A stretch of 64,000 nt of DNA from Pararhodobacter zhoushanensis (GCF_025949695.1 NZ_JAPDFL010000001.1:2359501-2423500), one strand, 5' to 3'. Counted from the stretch's first letter, positions 37,635 to 47,747 are shown. Notes: generated by a model from the sequence alone, not told the origin. A program made the numbers and translations.

Positions 37635-39408
37635 GCGGCGCGCAGGCTTTGATCAGCCAAGCCTTGGCGTTGTCACTCACCAGCGGTGCAATCTCGGCCA
37701 GCACCCGCGCGTGATAGGCGTCGAGCCATGCGATTTCGTCGCCTGACAGTGCACCTGCCGCAATCAGCCGCGTGTCGATCGGGCACAGCGTGATGGTTTC
37801 GAAATCGAGCATCCGGCGGTTGTCGCCCAGTGCCGCAGCCTCGCGCACCACCACCAGATTTTCGATGCGGATACCCCAGCCCCCGGCGCGGTAGTAGCCC
37901 GGCTCGTTGGACAGGATCATCCCCGGTTCGAGCGCCAGCAGCGAGATCCGCGACAGCCGCACCGGCCCCTCGTGCACGCTGAGCGCCGCGCCGACGCCAT
38001 GCCCGGTGCCATGGTCATAATCCAGCCCCGCCAGCCACAGCGGATAGCGCGCCAGGGCATCCAGATGCCCGCCCGCCACGCCGCGCGGAAAGCGTGCGCG
38101 GCTGACGGCGATCATGCCTTGCAGCACGCGGGTATAAGCGTCCTTGCGGTCCTCGGCGACCGGGCCGACGGGCAGGGTGCGGGTGATATCGGTGGTGCCA
38201 TCGGGGTACTGGCCGCCCGAATCGAGCAAGAACAGATCGCCGTTTTGCAGGCGGCGGTTGGTGTCCTCGGTCACGCGGTAGTGGATGACGGCGGCGTTCG
38301 GGCCGGTGGACGAGATCGTATCAAAGCTCAGATCGCGCAAGTCGCCGGTCGCCGCGCGAAAGCCCTCAAGCGCCTTGGCCATGTCGATTTCGGTCAGGGT
38401 TTCAAGGTCTTGCGCATCATACCATGCCAGAAACTCGACCATCGCCGCGCCGTCGCGACGGTGAGCGGCGCGCATGCCGTCCAGTTCGGCACTATTCTTG
38501 ACCGCCTTGGCCATCAGGCAGGGGTCAGCGCCCGCGACGCCATTCGCCAGCGCACGCTGCACGGCCACGGGTGCGGTCGCAGCATCATAGCGCGTTGTGC
38601 CGTTGAGCGCCTTCAGGGCGCTCTCAAACCCCTCAGGCGAGTGCCGGGTGACGCCCGTTTCTTCCGGGATATGCGAAACCTTCTCTGGCGCAATGAACAG
38701 ATCCAGCCGCGCATCGTCATGCAGGATCGCGAAACCCTGCACGACGGGGTTACGGATGATGTCCGCGCCGCGCCAGTTCATCAGCCAGGCGATGCTGTCG
38801 GCCAGCGTGATCACCGTCGCGGCGACGCCCGCGCGCTTGAGCTCCGTCGCCAGCGAGGCCCGCTTCTGCGCAGCCGTGACCCCGGCCAGTGCCAAGGGAT
38901 GCTCGCGCACCGTCCCCGAGGTGCCCGCAGGCCGATCCGACCAGACCGCATCCAGCGGGTTGTCGTCCACCGCGCGCAGGGTGATGCCGGTGCCGTTCAG
39001 TCCGGCTTCGATCTTGGCGATCTCGTCGGGGGTATGGAGCCACGCATCGAAGCCGATCACCGCCCCCTCGGCGGCGTGGCCGCGCAGCCAGTCGGCGGTG
39101 CTGGTCTCAGGCCAGTCGACAGGGGTGAAATCGCTCAGCGCCACCTGATCGCGCACCTGCAGCCGGTAGCGCCCGTCGATGAACACGCCCGCAACATCCG
39201 GCAGCACCACGCAAAACCCGGCCGAGCCGGTGAACCCGGTGAGCCACGCCAGCCGCTCGTCCTGCGGGCTGACGTATTCGCCCTGATGCGCATCCGAGCG
39301 CGGGACCAGAAACCCCGCCAACCCGCGCGCCACCAGTTCGGCACGCAGCGCGGCCAGACGGGGAGGGCCGTCAGAAGGGCGGGTCGAGGCGGTGAAGGAT
39401 TGGAACAT
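37621..39408 (-). CDS. Aminopeptidase P family protein (M24 metallopeptidase)
   Basis: This cytoplasmic Xaa-Pro aminopeptidase has 595 residues, as in the long eukaryotic-like XPNPEP1 type. It has two creatinase-like N-terminal domains (about 1-300) and a C-terminal pita-bread catalytic domain. All five metal ligands are visible: two Asp in LDSGGQYPDGTTDITRT, His in GTGHGVGAALSVHEG, Glu in SNEPGYY and Glu in WGIRIENLV. The start at 39408 (MFQSFTAS) is preferred over the upstream ATG because the family begins there. Confidence 0.93.
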   Translation of the reverse strand: MFQSFTASTRPSDGPPRLAALRAELVARGLAGFLVPRSDAHQGEYVSPQDERLAWLTGFTGSAGFCVVLPDVAGVFIDGRYRLQVRDQVALSDFTPVDWPETSTADWLRGHAAEGAVIGFDAWLHTPDEIAKIEAGLNGTGITLRAVDDNPLDAVWSDRPAGTSGTVREHPLALAGVTAAQKRASLATELKRAGVAATVITLADSIAWLMNWRGADIIRNPVVQGFAILHDDARLDLFIAPEKVSHIPEETGVTRHSPEGFESALKALNGTTRYDAATAPVAVQRALANGVAGADPCLMAKAVKNSAELDGMRAAHRRDGAAMVEFLAWYDAQDLETLTEIDMAKALEGFRAATGDLRDLSFDTISSTGPNAAVIHYRVTEDTNRRLQNGDLFLLDSGGQYPDGTTDITRTLPVGPVAEDRKDAYTRVLQGMIAVSRARFPRGVAGGHLDALARYPLWLAGLDYDHGTGHGVGAALSVHEGPVRLSRISLLALEPGMILSNEPGYYRAGGWGIRIENLVVVREAAALGDNRRMLDFETITLCPIDTRLIAAGALSGDEIAWLDAYHARVLAEIAPLVSDNAKAWLIKACAPLTSS

Positions 39409-39551
39409 GGGGCAACTCGCTGTGATTTGCGGCCACCATGGCATTGCCGCAAGGTACTGGCAACCAGAGCAGAACTGTCACAAAGGGGTCGCCTTTTCGC
39501 ATGCCGGTGCTAGCGTGCTCAGCTGACCTGTCGTCAGGGAGGCGCATCAGC

Positions 39552-39965
39552 ATGTCCGCAGCCGTCACCGTGTTCACGCGGCAGTATTTCCACGGCACGC
39601 GGGCCAATCTGGCGCCCGGTGATCTGATCCGCCTCGGCTACAGGTCGAATTTCACAGCGGGCAGCGCGCTGTCCTGGGTCTATTGCACCGGCACGCTGGA
39701 CGCGGCGATCTGGGGGGCGGAACTGGCCGGTGGCGAGGGGGCAGGGCGGATCTACGTCGTGGAACCAACCGGGCCGCTCGAGGACGATCCCAATGTCACC
39801 GACAAGAAATTCGCGGGCAATCCGACGCAATCGTTCCGCTCGCGCGACCCGTTGCGGGTGGTGGCCGAGGTCGTGCGCTGGCAGGGGCACCCGCCCGAGC
39901 AGGTGCAGCAGATGAAGGACGCTTTGACGCGGCTGCACGCGCAGGGCGCCGAAATCATCGACTGA
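39552..39965 (+). CDS. arr: NAD(+)--rifampin ADP-ribosyltransferase
   Basis: This 137-residue protein matches the Arr family, which inactivates rifamycins by ADP-ribosylation. Conserved stretches are YFHGTRANLAPGDLIRLGYR (about 13-32) with the His used in NAD binding, WGAELAGGEGAGRIYVVEPT, and DPNVTDKKFAGNPTQSFRS. The ATG at 39552 follows GGGAGGCGC. There is no mobile element or resistance cassette nearby and base use matches the neighbours. It is therefore likely a resident chromosomal gene. Confidence 0.93.
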   Translation: MSAAVTVFTRQYFHGTRANLAPGDLIRLGYRSNFTAGSALSWVYCTGTLDAAIWGAELAGGEGAGRIYVVEPTGPLEDDPNVTDKKFAGNPTQSFRSRDPLRVVAEVVRWQGHPPEQVQQMKDALTRLHAQGAEIID

Positions 39966-39989
39966 CGCGGGGACTGACGCAGGCGCGCG

Positions 39990-41863
39990 TTACCGCCGCC
40001 CGACGTTCGCCATGCCCATCACCCGTGCCCTTGCGCGCGGGTCGCTGTCGAACAGCGCCGCCAGTTGCTCGGTCATCGCGCCCGCCAGTTGCTCGACATC
40101 GGTGATCGTCACCGCGCGCTCGTAGTAGCGGGTCACGTCATGGCCGATGCCGATGGCCAGCAACTCCACCGCCTTGCGTTTTTCGATCATCTCGATCACG
40201 TCGCGCAGGTGTTTTTCCAGAAAATTGGCCGAGTTGACCGACAGCGTGCTGTCATCCACCGGCGCGCCGTCCGAGATCACCATCAGGATCTTGCGTTGCT
40301 CGCGCCGCCCCGTCATCCGCCGGTGCGCCCATTCCAGCGCCTCGCCGTCGATGTTCTCTTTCAGCAGGCCCTCTTTCATCATCAGGCCCAGATTGTCGCG
40401 CACCCGCCGCCACGGCGCATCGGCGCCCTTATAGACGATGTGGCGCAGGTCGTTCAGGCGACCGGGGCTTTGCTTGCGGCCTTCGGCCAGCCATTTCTCG
40501 CGGCTCTGGCCCCCTTCCACGCGCGGGTGGTAAAGCCGAGGATCTCGACCTTGACCTGACAGCGCTCCAGCGTGCGGGCCAGAACGTCGGCGCAGATCGC
40601 GGCGATCGAGATCGGACGCCCGCGCATCGAGCCCGAGTTATCCAGAAGCAGCGTCACCATCGTGTCGCGGAAATCGGTGTCCTTTTCCCACTTGAAGCTG
40701 AGCGGCGTGGTCGGGTTGGCAACGACACGGGCCAGACGACCGGCATCGAGAATGCCTTCCTCTTTGTCGAACTCCCATGAGCGGTTCTGCTGCGCCTGCA
40801 AGCGGCGTTGCAGCTTGTTGGCCAGACGGCTCACCGCGCCTTTGAGCGGCTCAAGCTGCTGGTCCAGATAGGCGCGCAGGCGCTCCAGCTCGGCGGGTTC
40901 GGCCAGATCCTCGGCCAGAACCTCTTCGTCGAACTGCGAGGTGAAGACGGCGTAATGGGGATCGGCGTCCGAATAGGGCGCCGGTGCCGGCGGCTCCGGC
41001 GGAGCCTCGGCCTGCGGCATCTCGGTTTCCTCGGACATTTCGTCCTCGGCCTGATCATCCATCACCGTTTCGGTTTCGGCGGATTCCTCGCGCGGGCCGT
41101 CGTCCGATTGCTCGGTCTCGTCCTGCTGCTGATCGTCGTCGCCCTGCGAATCCGGGTTTTCGGGGGCCTCTTCGGACTGATCCTCGCTGCCCTCTTCGTC
41201 GTCGCCCATGTCGTCGGGATCGTCGCCCAGCTGGTCGCCATAGCCCAGATCGCTGATCACCTGACGCGCCAGCTTGGCAAACTGCGACTGGTCGCGCAGC
41301 GCCTTGTCCAGACCTTCCAGCGTGCCGCTGGCCTGTTCTTCAAAGAACGGACGCCACATGTCGGCGACGGTGTTGGCGCCCTTGGGCAGCGGACGGCCCG
41401 AGGCCATCTCGCGGATCAGATAGCCTGCCGCAACCGACAGCGGGGCCTCGGCCTGGCTACGGATCTGCGAATAGCCTTTGCGATCCGCCTCATAGCCGAT
41501 ACGCGCGTCGATGTTGGACGCCGTGCCGGGCATGTATTGCGCGCCGACGGCCTCGCAGCGGGCGGTTTCCATCGCCTCGTAGAGATCGCGCGCCATCTGG
41601 CCTTGGGGCAGATAGCGGGTGTGCACGCCCTCGTCGTGATAGCGCCGTTTCATCGCGAAACTGTCCGCCGTGCCGCGCGCCAGCAGCACCTCGTCGCGGG
41701 TCATGCGGCGGGTGACCTGCGGCAGGCGCATGGTCTCTTTCGTCATCCCCGGAGGATCAACCGTGAAGCTGACCGCAATCTCGGCGTCATCGGCCAGAAC
41801 GCGCGTCGCTTCGGTCAGCGCCTTCTTGAAGGGATCGGCGGGGTTATCTGAAGGTTTTTGCAT
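39990..41863 (-). pseudogene. cobT: Cobaltochelatase subunit CobT, split by a frameshift
   Basis: CobT and CobS form the AAA+ motor that drives CobN to insert cobalt into hydrogenobyrinate diamide in aerobic B12 synthesis. The first part (from 41863) includes a long acidic linker (about residues 210-300, Asp/Glu/Gln/Ser-rich) and the VWA MIDAS motif [13 protein letters not shown]. The frame breaks near 40512. Adding one G to the five-G run (CCCCC on the plus strand at 40511-40515) changes WKGARAARN to [19 protein letters not shown], and the protein then continues to 39990. Intact length is about 624 residues, normal for CobT. Confidence 0.92.
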
Positions 41864-41996
41864 GGGTCAGCGTCGGCCGTTCATTTGTCGTGAGGGGCGC
41901 ACGCAAGCCTTGCTGGCCATCGCGCAGGTCTCTTTGCAACAGGTAAACCACCCTCGCCGGGTCGGGGCAAGGGGAACCAAGGGATGCGGCGTGGCG

Positions 41997-42599
41997 TCAG
42001 TCGAAAAGCCTGCTGCAGACGGGCGGCACAAAGTCTTCGGTCAGCCCACTCAGCGCGATTGCCCGGCTGCTGCTGGTCCCGGCTTCGATCACCTCGGCGC
42101 GGCCGTCGCCCGGGCCGTAGGTCAGCGTGTAGCGGCCGGTCAGCAGGTTGACCGAGCAGGTGCCGTAATGGCCGGGGTCAATGCGGTCGTGGAACGTATA
42201 ATCATAGCCCGCGACCTTCCACATCCCGTCGCGCCAGGCCACGGTGATGTGCTGTTCCCACGGGGTTCGCCCGATGGCGGTCTGCGTGGAGCGGATCGCG
42301 AAACTGGTGGCGCTGCGGGCCTCAAGCCGGGGCATCTGCCCGGCCATGGGTCCGGCCCAGATCACCCCGTCAAGCCGCAACACCGGCTCGAGCCCGGTCA
42401 TGTCGTTGCCCTCAAAGAGCACGAGATCCGCCATGCCCTCATCGCGCAGGAAAAGGATGGCCGCATCGGCGCTTTGATTGGCGTTCCAGTCGCCCGACAG
42501 CACCGAAACGATCCGCTGTTCCGCCTGTGCAGGCAGCGCGGAGCCAAGGCAGATCAGGGCCGCAACACCCTGCAGATACGGAGAAAATGGTTTTTTCAT
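41997..42599 (-). CDS. Secreted protein of unknown function
   Basis: This 200-residue protein has a signal peptide (MKKPFSPYLQGVAALICLGS, cleavage after AQA) and the start at 42599 is chosen for that reason. The mature part reads ADAAILFLRDEGMADLVLFE, then a beta-rich region with HITVAWRDGMWKVAGYDYTF. That layout suggests a periplasmic beta-sandwich. I do not recognise a named family. It lies between cobT and the FMN reductase with no obvious operon partner. Confidence 0.7.
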   Translation of the reverse strand: MKKPFSPYLQGVAALICLGSALPAQAEQRIVSVLSGDWNANQSADAAILFLRDEGMADLVLFEGNDMTGLEPVLRLDGVIWAGPMAGQMPRLEARSATSFAIRSTQTAIGRTPWEQHITVAWRDGMWKVAGYDYTFHDRIDPGHYGTCSVNLLTGRYTLTYGPGDGRAEVIEAGTSSSRAIALSGLTEDFVPPVCSRLFD

Positions 42600-42754
42600 A
42601 CCCGAGTTGTGCCACCGACCGCCGGGGCTTGGCAAGTCCTTGCCACAAGCTTCACGCAGTTGCGCACATTGCATGTGCGGCCTTGCGGAAATGACAAATG
42701 CGCCGTGGTGCACATCTTAGGCCCAGCAAACAACACAGTGTCAGGAGACTTCCA

Positions 42755-43339
42755 ATGACCAGCAAACCCCGCATCGGCGTTATCATCAGCTCGACCCGCG
42801 ACTCGCGCTTTGCCGACAAGCCCGCCCAGTGGATCCTTGAAAAAGCCAAGGCCAAAGACTGGGACGTCGAGCTGGTTGACATCAAGGATTTCGATCTGCC
42901 GTTCTTCAACGAACCTGCGTCGAACGCCTGGATGCCCTCGTCCGATCCGGCGGCGATCAAATGGCAGGAAAAGATTGCCACGTTTGACGGGTTCATCTTT
43001 GTGCTGGCCGAGTACAACCACTCGATCACCGGCGCTTTGAAAAACGCGCTGGATCAGGCCTATGTCGAATGGAACCGCAAAGCTTACGGCGTTGTCGGTT
43101 ACGGTGGTGTTGGTGCCGCCCGTGCCGCCGAACACCTGCGCACCATCGGTGTCGAGCTGCAAATGGCCTCGACCCGGTCGGGCGTGTACATCGGCGGCGG
43201 CGACTTCATCGCGATCCACCCGCTGGGTCAGCAGAACAAGCCGATGTCGGACATCGAAGGCTCGATCGGCCCGTCGGCGGGTGCGATGCTGGACGAACTG
43301 GACTGGTGGACCCGCGCCACGATGGCTGCCCGGGGCTGA
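42755..43339 (+). CDS. NAD(P)H-dependent FMN reductase (flavodoxin-like)
   Basis: This flavodoxin-fold reductase has 194 residues from the ATG at 42755, preceded by AGGAG. The FMN phosphate loop is ISSTRDSRFADKPAQWI (about 11-27), and the aromatic loop LAEYNHSITGALKNALD (about 85-101) is typical of the SsuE/ArsH/azoreductase group. YGGVGAARAAEHLR follows. Substrates could be quinones, azo compounds or flavin for a partner oxygenase; no partner is adjacent. The last 17 bases of sense sequence near the stop are repeated beyond an inverted repeat (see 43314). Confidence 0.9.
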   Translation: MTSKPRIGVIISSTRDSRFADKPAQWILEKAKAKDWDVELVDIKDFDLPFFNEPASNAWMPSSDPAAIKWQEKIATFDGFIFVLAEYNHSITGALKNALDQAYVEWNRKAYGVVGYGGVGAARAAEHLRTIGVELQMASTRSGVYIGGGDFIAIHPLGQQNKPMSDIEGSIGPSAGAMLDELDWWTRATMAARG

Positions 43340-43426
43340 GGCCCTGAGGGTGGGGTGAAACCCCACCCTACCAGCGCGCCGGCGTAGGGTGGGGTTTCAC
43401 CCCACCTGAGCGCCACGATGGCTGCC
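43314..43426. repeat. 23-bp inverted repeat bracketed by 17-bp direct repeats
   Basis: GCGCCACGATGGCTGCC at 43314-43330 (inside the reductase gene) is repeated exactly at 43410-43426. Between them lie perfect 23-bp inverted arms, at 43349-43371 (GGTGGGGTGAAACCCC and on) and 43384-43406, with a 12-base spacer. Each arm is itself nearly palindromic, REP-like. The direct repeats suggest insertion or recombination that duplicated the gene end. Confidence 0.8.
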
Positions 43427-43470
43427 GGTGCGGCCAGAGCGACGATCTTTCACGCTACCTCGTGAAGAAT

Positions 43471-43499
43471 GGCGGTCCCTTCGGGGGCCGTCATTTTTG
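43471..43499 (+). terminator. Intrinsic terminator of the FMN reductase gene
   Basis: The stem GGCGGTCCC with GGGGCCGTC (two G-T wobbles) closes on the stable tetraloop TTCG and is followed by ATTTTTG. It reads on the plus strand 130 bases after the reductase stop. Confidence 0.75.
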
Positions 43500-43542
43500 T
43501 ATCGGGGCCCGTCCAGCGGCTGAAACCGACACCGCAGACACG

Positions 43543-43566
43543 AAAAAACGCCCCGCAGGGCGTTTT
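43543..43566 (-). terminator. Intrinsic terminator of cobS
   Basis: AAAACGCCC-cgca-GGGCGTTTT is a perfect 9-bp stem. On the minus strand it ends in TTTTTT at 43548-43543, 26 bases past the cobS stop. That makes it a canonical rho-independent terminator. Confidence 0.85.
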
Positions 43567-43591
43567 CAAACTCGTGACAGGCGCCGGGGGC

Positions 43592-44566
43592 TTAGCCCAG
43601 GGCGATGCTCGCCGCGCTCTCGGGCAGTTCTTCGCCAAAGCAACGCTGATAGAACTCGGCGACCGTCTGGCGCTCAAGCTCGTCGCATTTGTTCAGGAAG
43701 GTCAGGCGGAACGCGTAGCCGATGTTGCGAAAAATCCGGGCGTTTTCTGCCCAGTTGATCACCGTGCGCGGCGACATGACGGTCGAGAGCTGACCCTTCA
43801 TGAACGCCGTGCGCGTCAGATCCGCCACGGTCACCATCTGGCTGATTTCCTGACGGCCCTTGGCGGTGTTGTAATGCGGGTTCTTGGCCAGCACGATGTT
43901 GGTCTCGGCATCATGCGACAGATAGTTCAGCGTTGCGACCAGCGACCAGCGGTCCATCTGGGCTTGGTTGATCTGCTGCGTGCCGTGATACAGGCCGGTC
44001 GTATCGCCCAGACCGACGGTGTTGGCCGTGGCGAACAGGCGGAAGGACGGATGCGGGGTGATGATCTCGTTTTGATCGAGCAGCGTCAGCTTGCCGTCAT
44101 GCTCCAGAACGCGCTGGATCACGAACATCACGTCCGCGCGGCCCGCATCGTATTCGTCGAACACGATGGCGCAGGGGTTGCGCAGGGCCCAGGGCAGAAT
44201 GCCCTCGTGGAATTCGGTGACCTGCTTGCCGTCGCGCAGCTTGATCGCATCCTTGCCGATCAGGTCGATCCGGCTGATGTGGCTGTCAAGGTTGACGCGC
44301 ACGGTCGGCCAGTTCAGCCGGGCGGCGACTTGCTCGATATGGGTCGATTTACCCGTACCGTGATACCCTTGGATCATCACGCGACGGTTATAGGCAAAAC
44401 CGGCCAGAATCGCCATCGTGGTGTCGGGATCAAACTTATAGGTCGGGTCAAAGTCGGGCACGCGGTCGGTGGCCTCGGCAAAACCCTTGACCTTCATCTC
44501 GGTGTCGATCCCGAAGACCTCGCTGACAGAGATTTCCTCGGTGGGTTTCGCAATGGTATCGAGCAT
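43592..44566 (-). CDS. cobS: Cobaltochelatase subunit CobS
   Basis: This AAA+ ATPase of the aerobic cobaltochelatase has 324 residues. The start at 44566 ([20 protein letters not shown]) matches the family; the open frame upstream is spurious. Walker A is [10 protein letters not shown] (about 93-102), Walker [11 protein letters not shown], and the sensor region [14 protein letters not shown] is present. cobT, its partner, is 1.7 kb downstream on the same strand, separated by one same-strand gene and the divergently oriented reductase. The cobN subunit is not in the window. Confidence 0.95.
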   Translation of the reverse strand: MLDTIAKPTEEISVSEVFGIDTEMKVKGFAEATDRVPDFDPTYKFDPDTTMAILAGFAYNRRVMIQGYHGTGKSTHIEQVAARLNWPTVRVNLDSHISRIDLIGKDAIKLRDGKQVTEFHEGILPWALRNPCAIVFDEYDAGRADVMFVIQRVLEHDGKLTLLDQNEIITPHPSFRLFATANTVGLGDTTGLYHGTQQINQAQMDRWSLVATLNYLSHDAETNIVLAKNPHYNTAKGRQEISQMVTVADLTRTAFMKGQLSTVMSPRTVINWAENARIFRNIGYAFRLTFLNKCDELERQTVAEFYQRCFGEELPESAASIALG

Positions 44567-44769
44567 GGGGCCGCCTTTTATCCGTATCGCAGCCCGCACG
44601 CGCGCGCCGTTCGGGGTTTTGTGGAGCATTCCGCCAGCCTGCGCAAGGGGGCGCTGGGTCACGCTACGGCACGTCAGTCGTGCCGTGCAGCAAAGAATGC
44701 CGCCGCACCCCTGTCCCTGGCGGCACGCGCCCCCAGCACCGCGCGCGACCGTCCGCGTGAGTCGCTGCC
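44567..44769. other. Intergenic region upstream of cobS
   Basis: This 203-base spacer must hold the cobS promoter on the minus strand. I see one short palindrome, CGGCACG-tcagt-CGTGCCG, near 44665-44685. There is no recognisable cobalamin riboswitch and no ORF. Confidence 0.4.
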
Positions 44770-45675
44770 ATGACCAGTATCCTTGCGACCCTGCCGGTTT
44801 CGGCGCTGATTCCAGCGGGCTATTTGCTGGTCTGGCATGATGTGATCCCGCGATCCCGCGCGCGCAGGGGCAGGGCATCGATACGCTGGCCTTCTGGCGG
44901 ATGATCCCGGCGATTGCCTTATCGGATCTGTCGCGCGTCGCCCATGGTCCCTTTGTGCCCGCGCTTCTGATCACGCTGGCCGTGCCGGGCGCGGTCGTGC
45001 TGGCCCTCATGGCAGTGTCACCGGGGTAAGCGCGCCGGTTTTCGCCACGCTTTTTCAGGTCGCAACGCGCTCGAACGCCTTTGTTGCCCTCACCGCCGCC
45101 GGACAGCGGGCCGGGCCCGAGGGCCAGTTGTGGCTTGCCGAGGCTATGGCGGTCACGGTGGCGGTGATCATCGTGGGCACTCTCGGCGTGCGCAACCTGT
45201 GGGGACCGGCGAAATCCAGTCCTGCTTCGGTGATGCGGAGGATCATCAAGAACCCGCTGGTTCAGGCCTGCATGATCGGAGACGCACTTACCTTGTCCGG
45301 GCTCCCGGTGCCCGAGGTGTTGATCACCACGCTGGATCTGGTCGGCCGTGCCGCTTTGGGCGTCGGCCTGTTGGCGGGAGGGGCAGGGCTGCCCCCGCGC
45401 GGTTGTTCCAAGCCTCGGGCCGGAGGGGGACCGGCATCCTGCTGCGCCCTGTGGTGGCTCCTGCGATCTTCGTCGGCGTGGCGGTGGGGCTTGAGCCGTC
45501 GGCGGTGCTGGCGGGCCGTCTGGCCTTTGTCGTCCCTGCCGCCTCGAACGGGTATATTCTGGCCTGCAGGCCGGGCGGCGACGCCGCGCTTTATGCCGCG
45601 ATCCTCTCCTTTCAGACCCTCCTAAGTGTGGCGCTGATACCCGTGCTGGCGATCGCCGAGGGAGCGTTGGTCTGA
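44770..45675 (+). pseudogene. AEC (auxin efflux carrier) family permease, multiply frameshifted
   Basis: Fragments of one AEC permease are spread over three frames in order. [20 protein letters not shown] opens the first (44770 on). [20 protein letters not shown] (from 44862) follows, stopping at 45029. [20 protein letters not shown] (from about 45035) carries on to [20 protein letters not shown]. The last is [20 protein letters not shown], ending at 45675. At least three frame changes (near 44862, 45030 and 45400) are needed. The middle also seems shortened, with roughly 300 codons in place of about 310. This is a decaying gene. Confidence 0.8.
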
Positions 45676-45730
45676 CGGGTTGCGGCGGCGCAGCACCGCA
45701 GCTACGCTTCTGCGCAAAACAGGAGCCAAC

Positions 45731-46699
45731 ATGAGCGGACTTCTCGCGCTTCTCGACGACGTGGCGGGTATTGCCAAAGTGGCAGCAGCCCAGATCGACG
45801 ACATCGCCGGAGCCGCCGCCAAGGCTGGCGCCAAGGCCGCCGGCGCGGTGATCGACGACGCGGCTGTCACGCCGAACTACGTTCAGGGATTCGCCCCTGC
45901 CCGCGAATTGCCTATCGTTGGCAAGATCGCTCTGGGCTCGATCCGCAACAAGCTGTTGATCCTGTTGCCCGCCGCCATGCTGATGTCGGCCTTTGCGCCA
46001 TGGCTTATCACGCCTCTGTTGATGCTGGGGGGCTCGTATCTGTGCTTTGAGGGGGCCGAGAAGATCTGGCACCTGTTCCGGCCCCACACCCCCCACGCCG
46101 ATGGCAAGGTGCACAACGGCGATCCCCTGCACCTTGAAAGCGAAAAAGTCGCCGGCGCGATCAAGACCGACTTTATCCTCTCGGCCGAGATCATGACCAT
46201 CATTCTTGCCGCCTTGCCTCAGGATCAGGGCATCTGGCTGCAGGGCGCGGCGCTGGCATTGGCGGCGGTGGGGATCACGGTGATTGTCTATGGTGGTGTC
46301 GCACTGATCGTGAAAGCCGATGACGTCGGGCTGTGGCTGGCGCGCGAAGGGCAGCTTTCGCTGACCCGCGGGCTGGGGCGTGGCGTGGTCCGGGTGATGC
46401 CGGGGTTCATGAAAACGCTGACCATTGTCGGGACGGCGGCGATGATCTGGGTCGGCGGCTCGATTGTCGTTCATGGGCTGTACGAACTGCTCTGGCCGCT
46501 GCCCTATGAATGGATCCACCATCAGGCCGTGGCGGCTGCGGCGCTGGTCGGCAGCGCGTCCGGTTTCGTCGAATGGGCGGTGACCGCGTTCTTCGATGGC
46601 ATTCTGGGGCTGGCCTACGGGCTCTTGCTGATCCCGGTCGCGACCTGGGTGATCAACCCGGTGCTGAAGGCTGTGAGCCGGGACAAACCGGCGCATTGA
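45731..46699 (+). CDS. DUF808 family inner-membrane protein (YedI-like)
   Basis: This 322-residue membrane protein has an amphipathic N-terminus ([20 protein letters not shown]) and about six to eight hydrophobic segments. The conserved [20 protein letters not shown] and [19 protein letters not shown] match the DUF808/YedI family as I remember it. Function is unknown. The start at 45731 follows AGGAG. The gene stands alone between the AEC pseudogene and another membrane protein. Confidence 0.85.
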   Translation: MSGLLALLDDVAGIAKVAAAQIDDIAGAAAKAGAKAAGAVIDDAAVTPNYVQGFAPARELPIVGKIALGSIRNKLLILLPAAMLMSAFAPWLITPLLMLGGSYLCFEGAEKIWHLFRPHTPHADGKVHNGDPLHLESEKVAGAIKTDFILSAEIMTIILAALPQDQGIWLQGAALALAAVGITVIVYGGVALIVKADDVGLWLAREGQLSLTRGLGRGVVRVMPGFMKTLTIVGTAAMIWVGGSIVVHGLYELLWPLPYEWIHHQAVAAAALVGSASGFVEWAVTAFFDGILGLAYGLLLIPVATWVINPVLKAVSRDKPAH

Positions 46700-46763
46700 A
46701 TGTTTGCCCCGGCCCCCGCGCGTATGCTTGAGTGCGCGCACCTTTGGGGGAAGGACAACGCCG

Positions 46764-47480
46764 ATGTGCTGGACGATGGGAGTCTCTGCGGCCATGGTCG
46801 CGCTTGGTGGCACCGCTACGGTGGTCTCGGCCCGGCGCAAGGATCCCTTGGCGATCCCGGTCACGCTGGGCTATTTCACGCTGATGGAGGCGTTGCAGGT
46901 CGCGGGCTATGCGGTGATCGACCAATGTTCGTCGCCGGTGAATCAGACGGTGACACTGCTGTCCGTGCTGCACATCGTTTTCCAGCCCTTGTTCATCAAC
47001 GCCTTTGCCATGACGCTGGTGGCCAGACCCGTCGGGCGCGGGATGCGGTCGCTGGTGTTCTCGCTCTGCGCGGCGTCGTCCGTGCTGATGATCCTGCAAC
47101 TCTACCCGTTCGACTGGGCGGGCAGCTGCGCGCCCGGCTCCAATCTCTGCGCGGCGCAGCTGTGCACGGTGAGCGGCGACTGGCATCAGGCGTGGGATGT
47201 GCCGTTCAACGGGCTGATGGTGCCGCTCGAGCAATCGTTGGGCCTGACCTGGGGCTTCCCGAGCTACCTTGTCGTCACCTTCGCCCTGCCGCTGCTCTAT
47301 GGCGCGTGGCGACTGGTGCTGTTTCACGCATTGGCGGGGCCGATCGCGGCGGGGTTGCTCACGACCAATCCCAATGAGATCCCGGCCATCTGGTGCCTGT
47401 TCTCGATCGCCATCGTCCTGATCGGCCTCAGCCCGCTGATCCGCCGTCAGTTCACCGCCGGGCCGCCGTCGCCTGCGTGA
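46764..47480 (+). CDS. Polytopic membrane protein, DUF5765-like
   Basis: This 238-residue protein has about seven hydrophobic segments. It begins [20 protein letters not shown], a start I associate with a Rhodobacteraceae membrane family (DUF5765). Conserved-looking Cys positions lie in [14 protein letters not shown] in a loop near residue 130. Function is unknown. Repeat copy D follows nine bases after the stop. Confidence 0.65.
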   Translation: MCWTMGVSAAMVALGGTATVVSARRKDPLAIPVTLGYFTLMEALQVAGYAVIDQCSSPVNQTVTLLSVLHIVFQPLFINAFAMTLVARPVGRGMRSLVFSLCAASSVLMILQLYPFDWAGSCAPGSNLCAAQLCTVSGDWHQAWDVPFNGLMVPLEQSLGLTWGFPSYLVVTFALPLLYGAWRLVLFHALAGPIAAGLLTTNPNEIPAIWCLFSIAIVLIGLSPLIRRQFTAGPPSPA

Positions 47481-47488
47481 GACCGCGC

Positions 47489-47610
47489 GGGGGGGCTGTC
47501 GGCCCCCCTCGGCCCGTGCCGGGCCTCACCCCCCGAGGATATTTTCAGACAGAAAATGCGCGGTTAACGAAACCTTAACAGCGCCTCTTTGCTCTGAAAA
47601 TGTCCTCAGG
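47489..47610 (+). repeat. Dispersed structured repeat, copy D, with terminal inverted repeats
   Basis: After the upstream stop come a G7/C6 hairpin (47489-47508) and the stem GGCCC-gtgcc-GGGCC (47511-47525). TCAC and the box CCCCGAGGATATTTTCAGAC follow. It continues, as in copy C, with AGAAAATGCGCGGTTAAC, TTAAC and CTCTTTGCTC. The end TCTGAAAATGTCCTCAGG (47593-47610) is the inverted copy of 47533-47549, with one mismatch and one extra base. The arms are therefore about 17 bp. Confidence 0.7.
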
Positions 47611-47747
47611 AGGGTGCAGTCGGCGCCAGCCGAAGAGGCGGGCGGAAGGCCGCCCTTGCACCTTTGCCAAGCGCCTAGACGCTTCACAGGGGTTGCCCAC
47701 CGCTGCTGTGCGGTGTTCTGTGGCATCAATCTGGGAGAGGAGCCTGT

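Noticed and set aside
39552..39965. arr as part of a mobile resistance cassette
   Set aside because: There is no integron attC, integrase, transposase or composition shift beside it.
44567..44769. Cobalamin riboswitch upstream of cobS
   Set aside because: The B12-box and the conserved core of that riboswitch class are not recognisable in the spacer.
44567..46864. Long open frame extending cobS upstream to about 1090 codons on the minus strand
   Set aside because: It is antisense to the DUF808 gene and the AEC pseudogene, with Arg/His/Gln-rich low-complexity translation. The family start is clearly at 44566.
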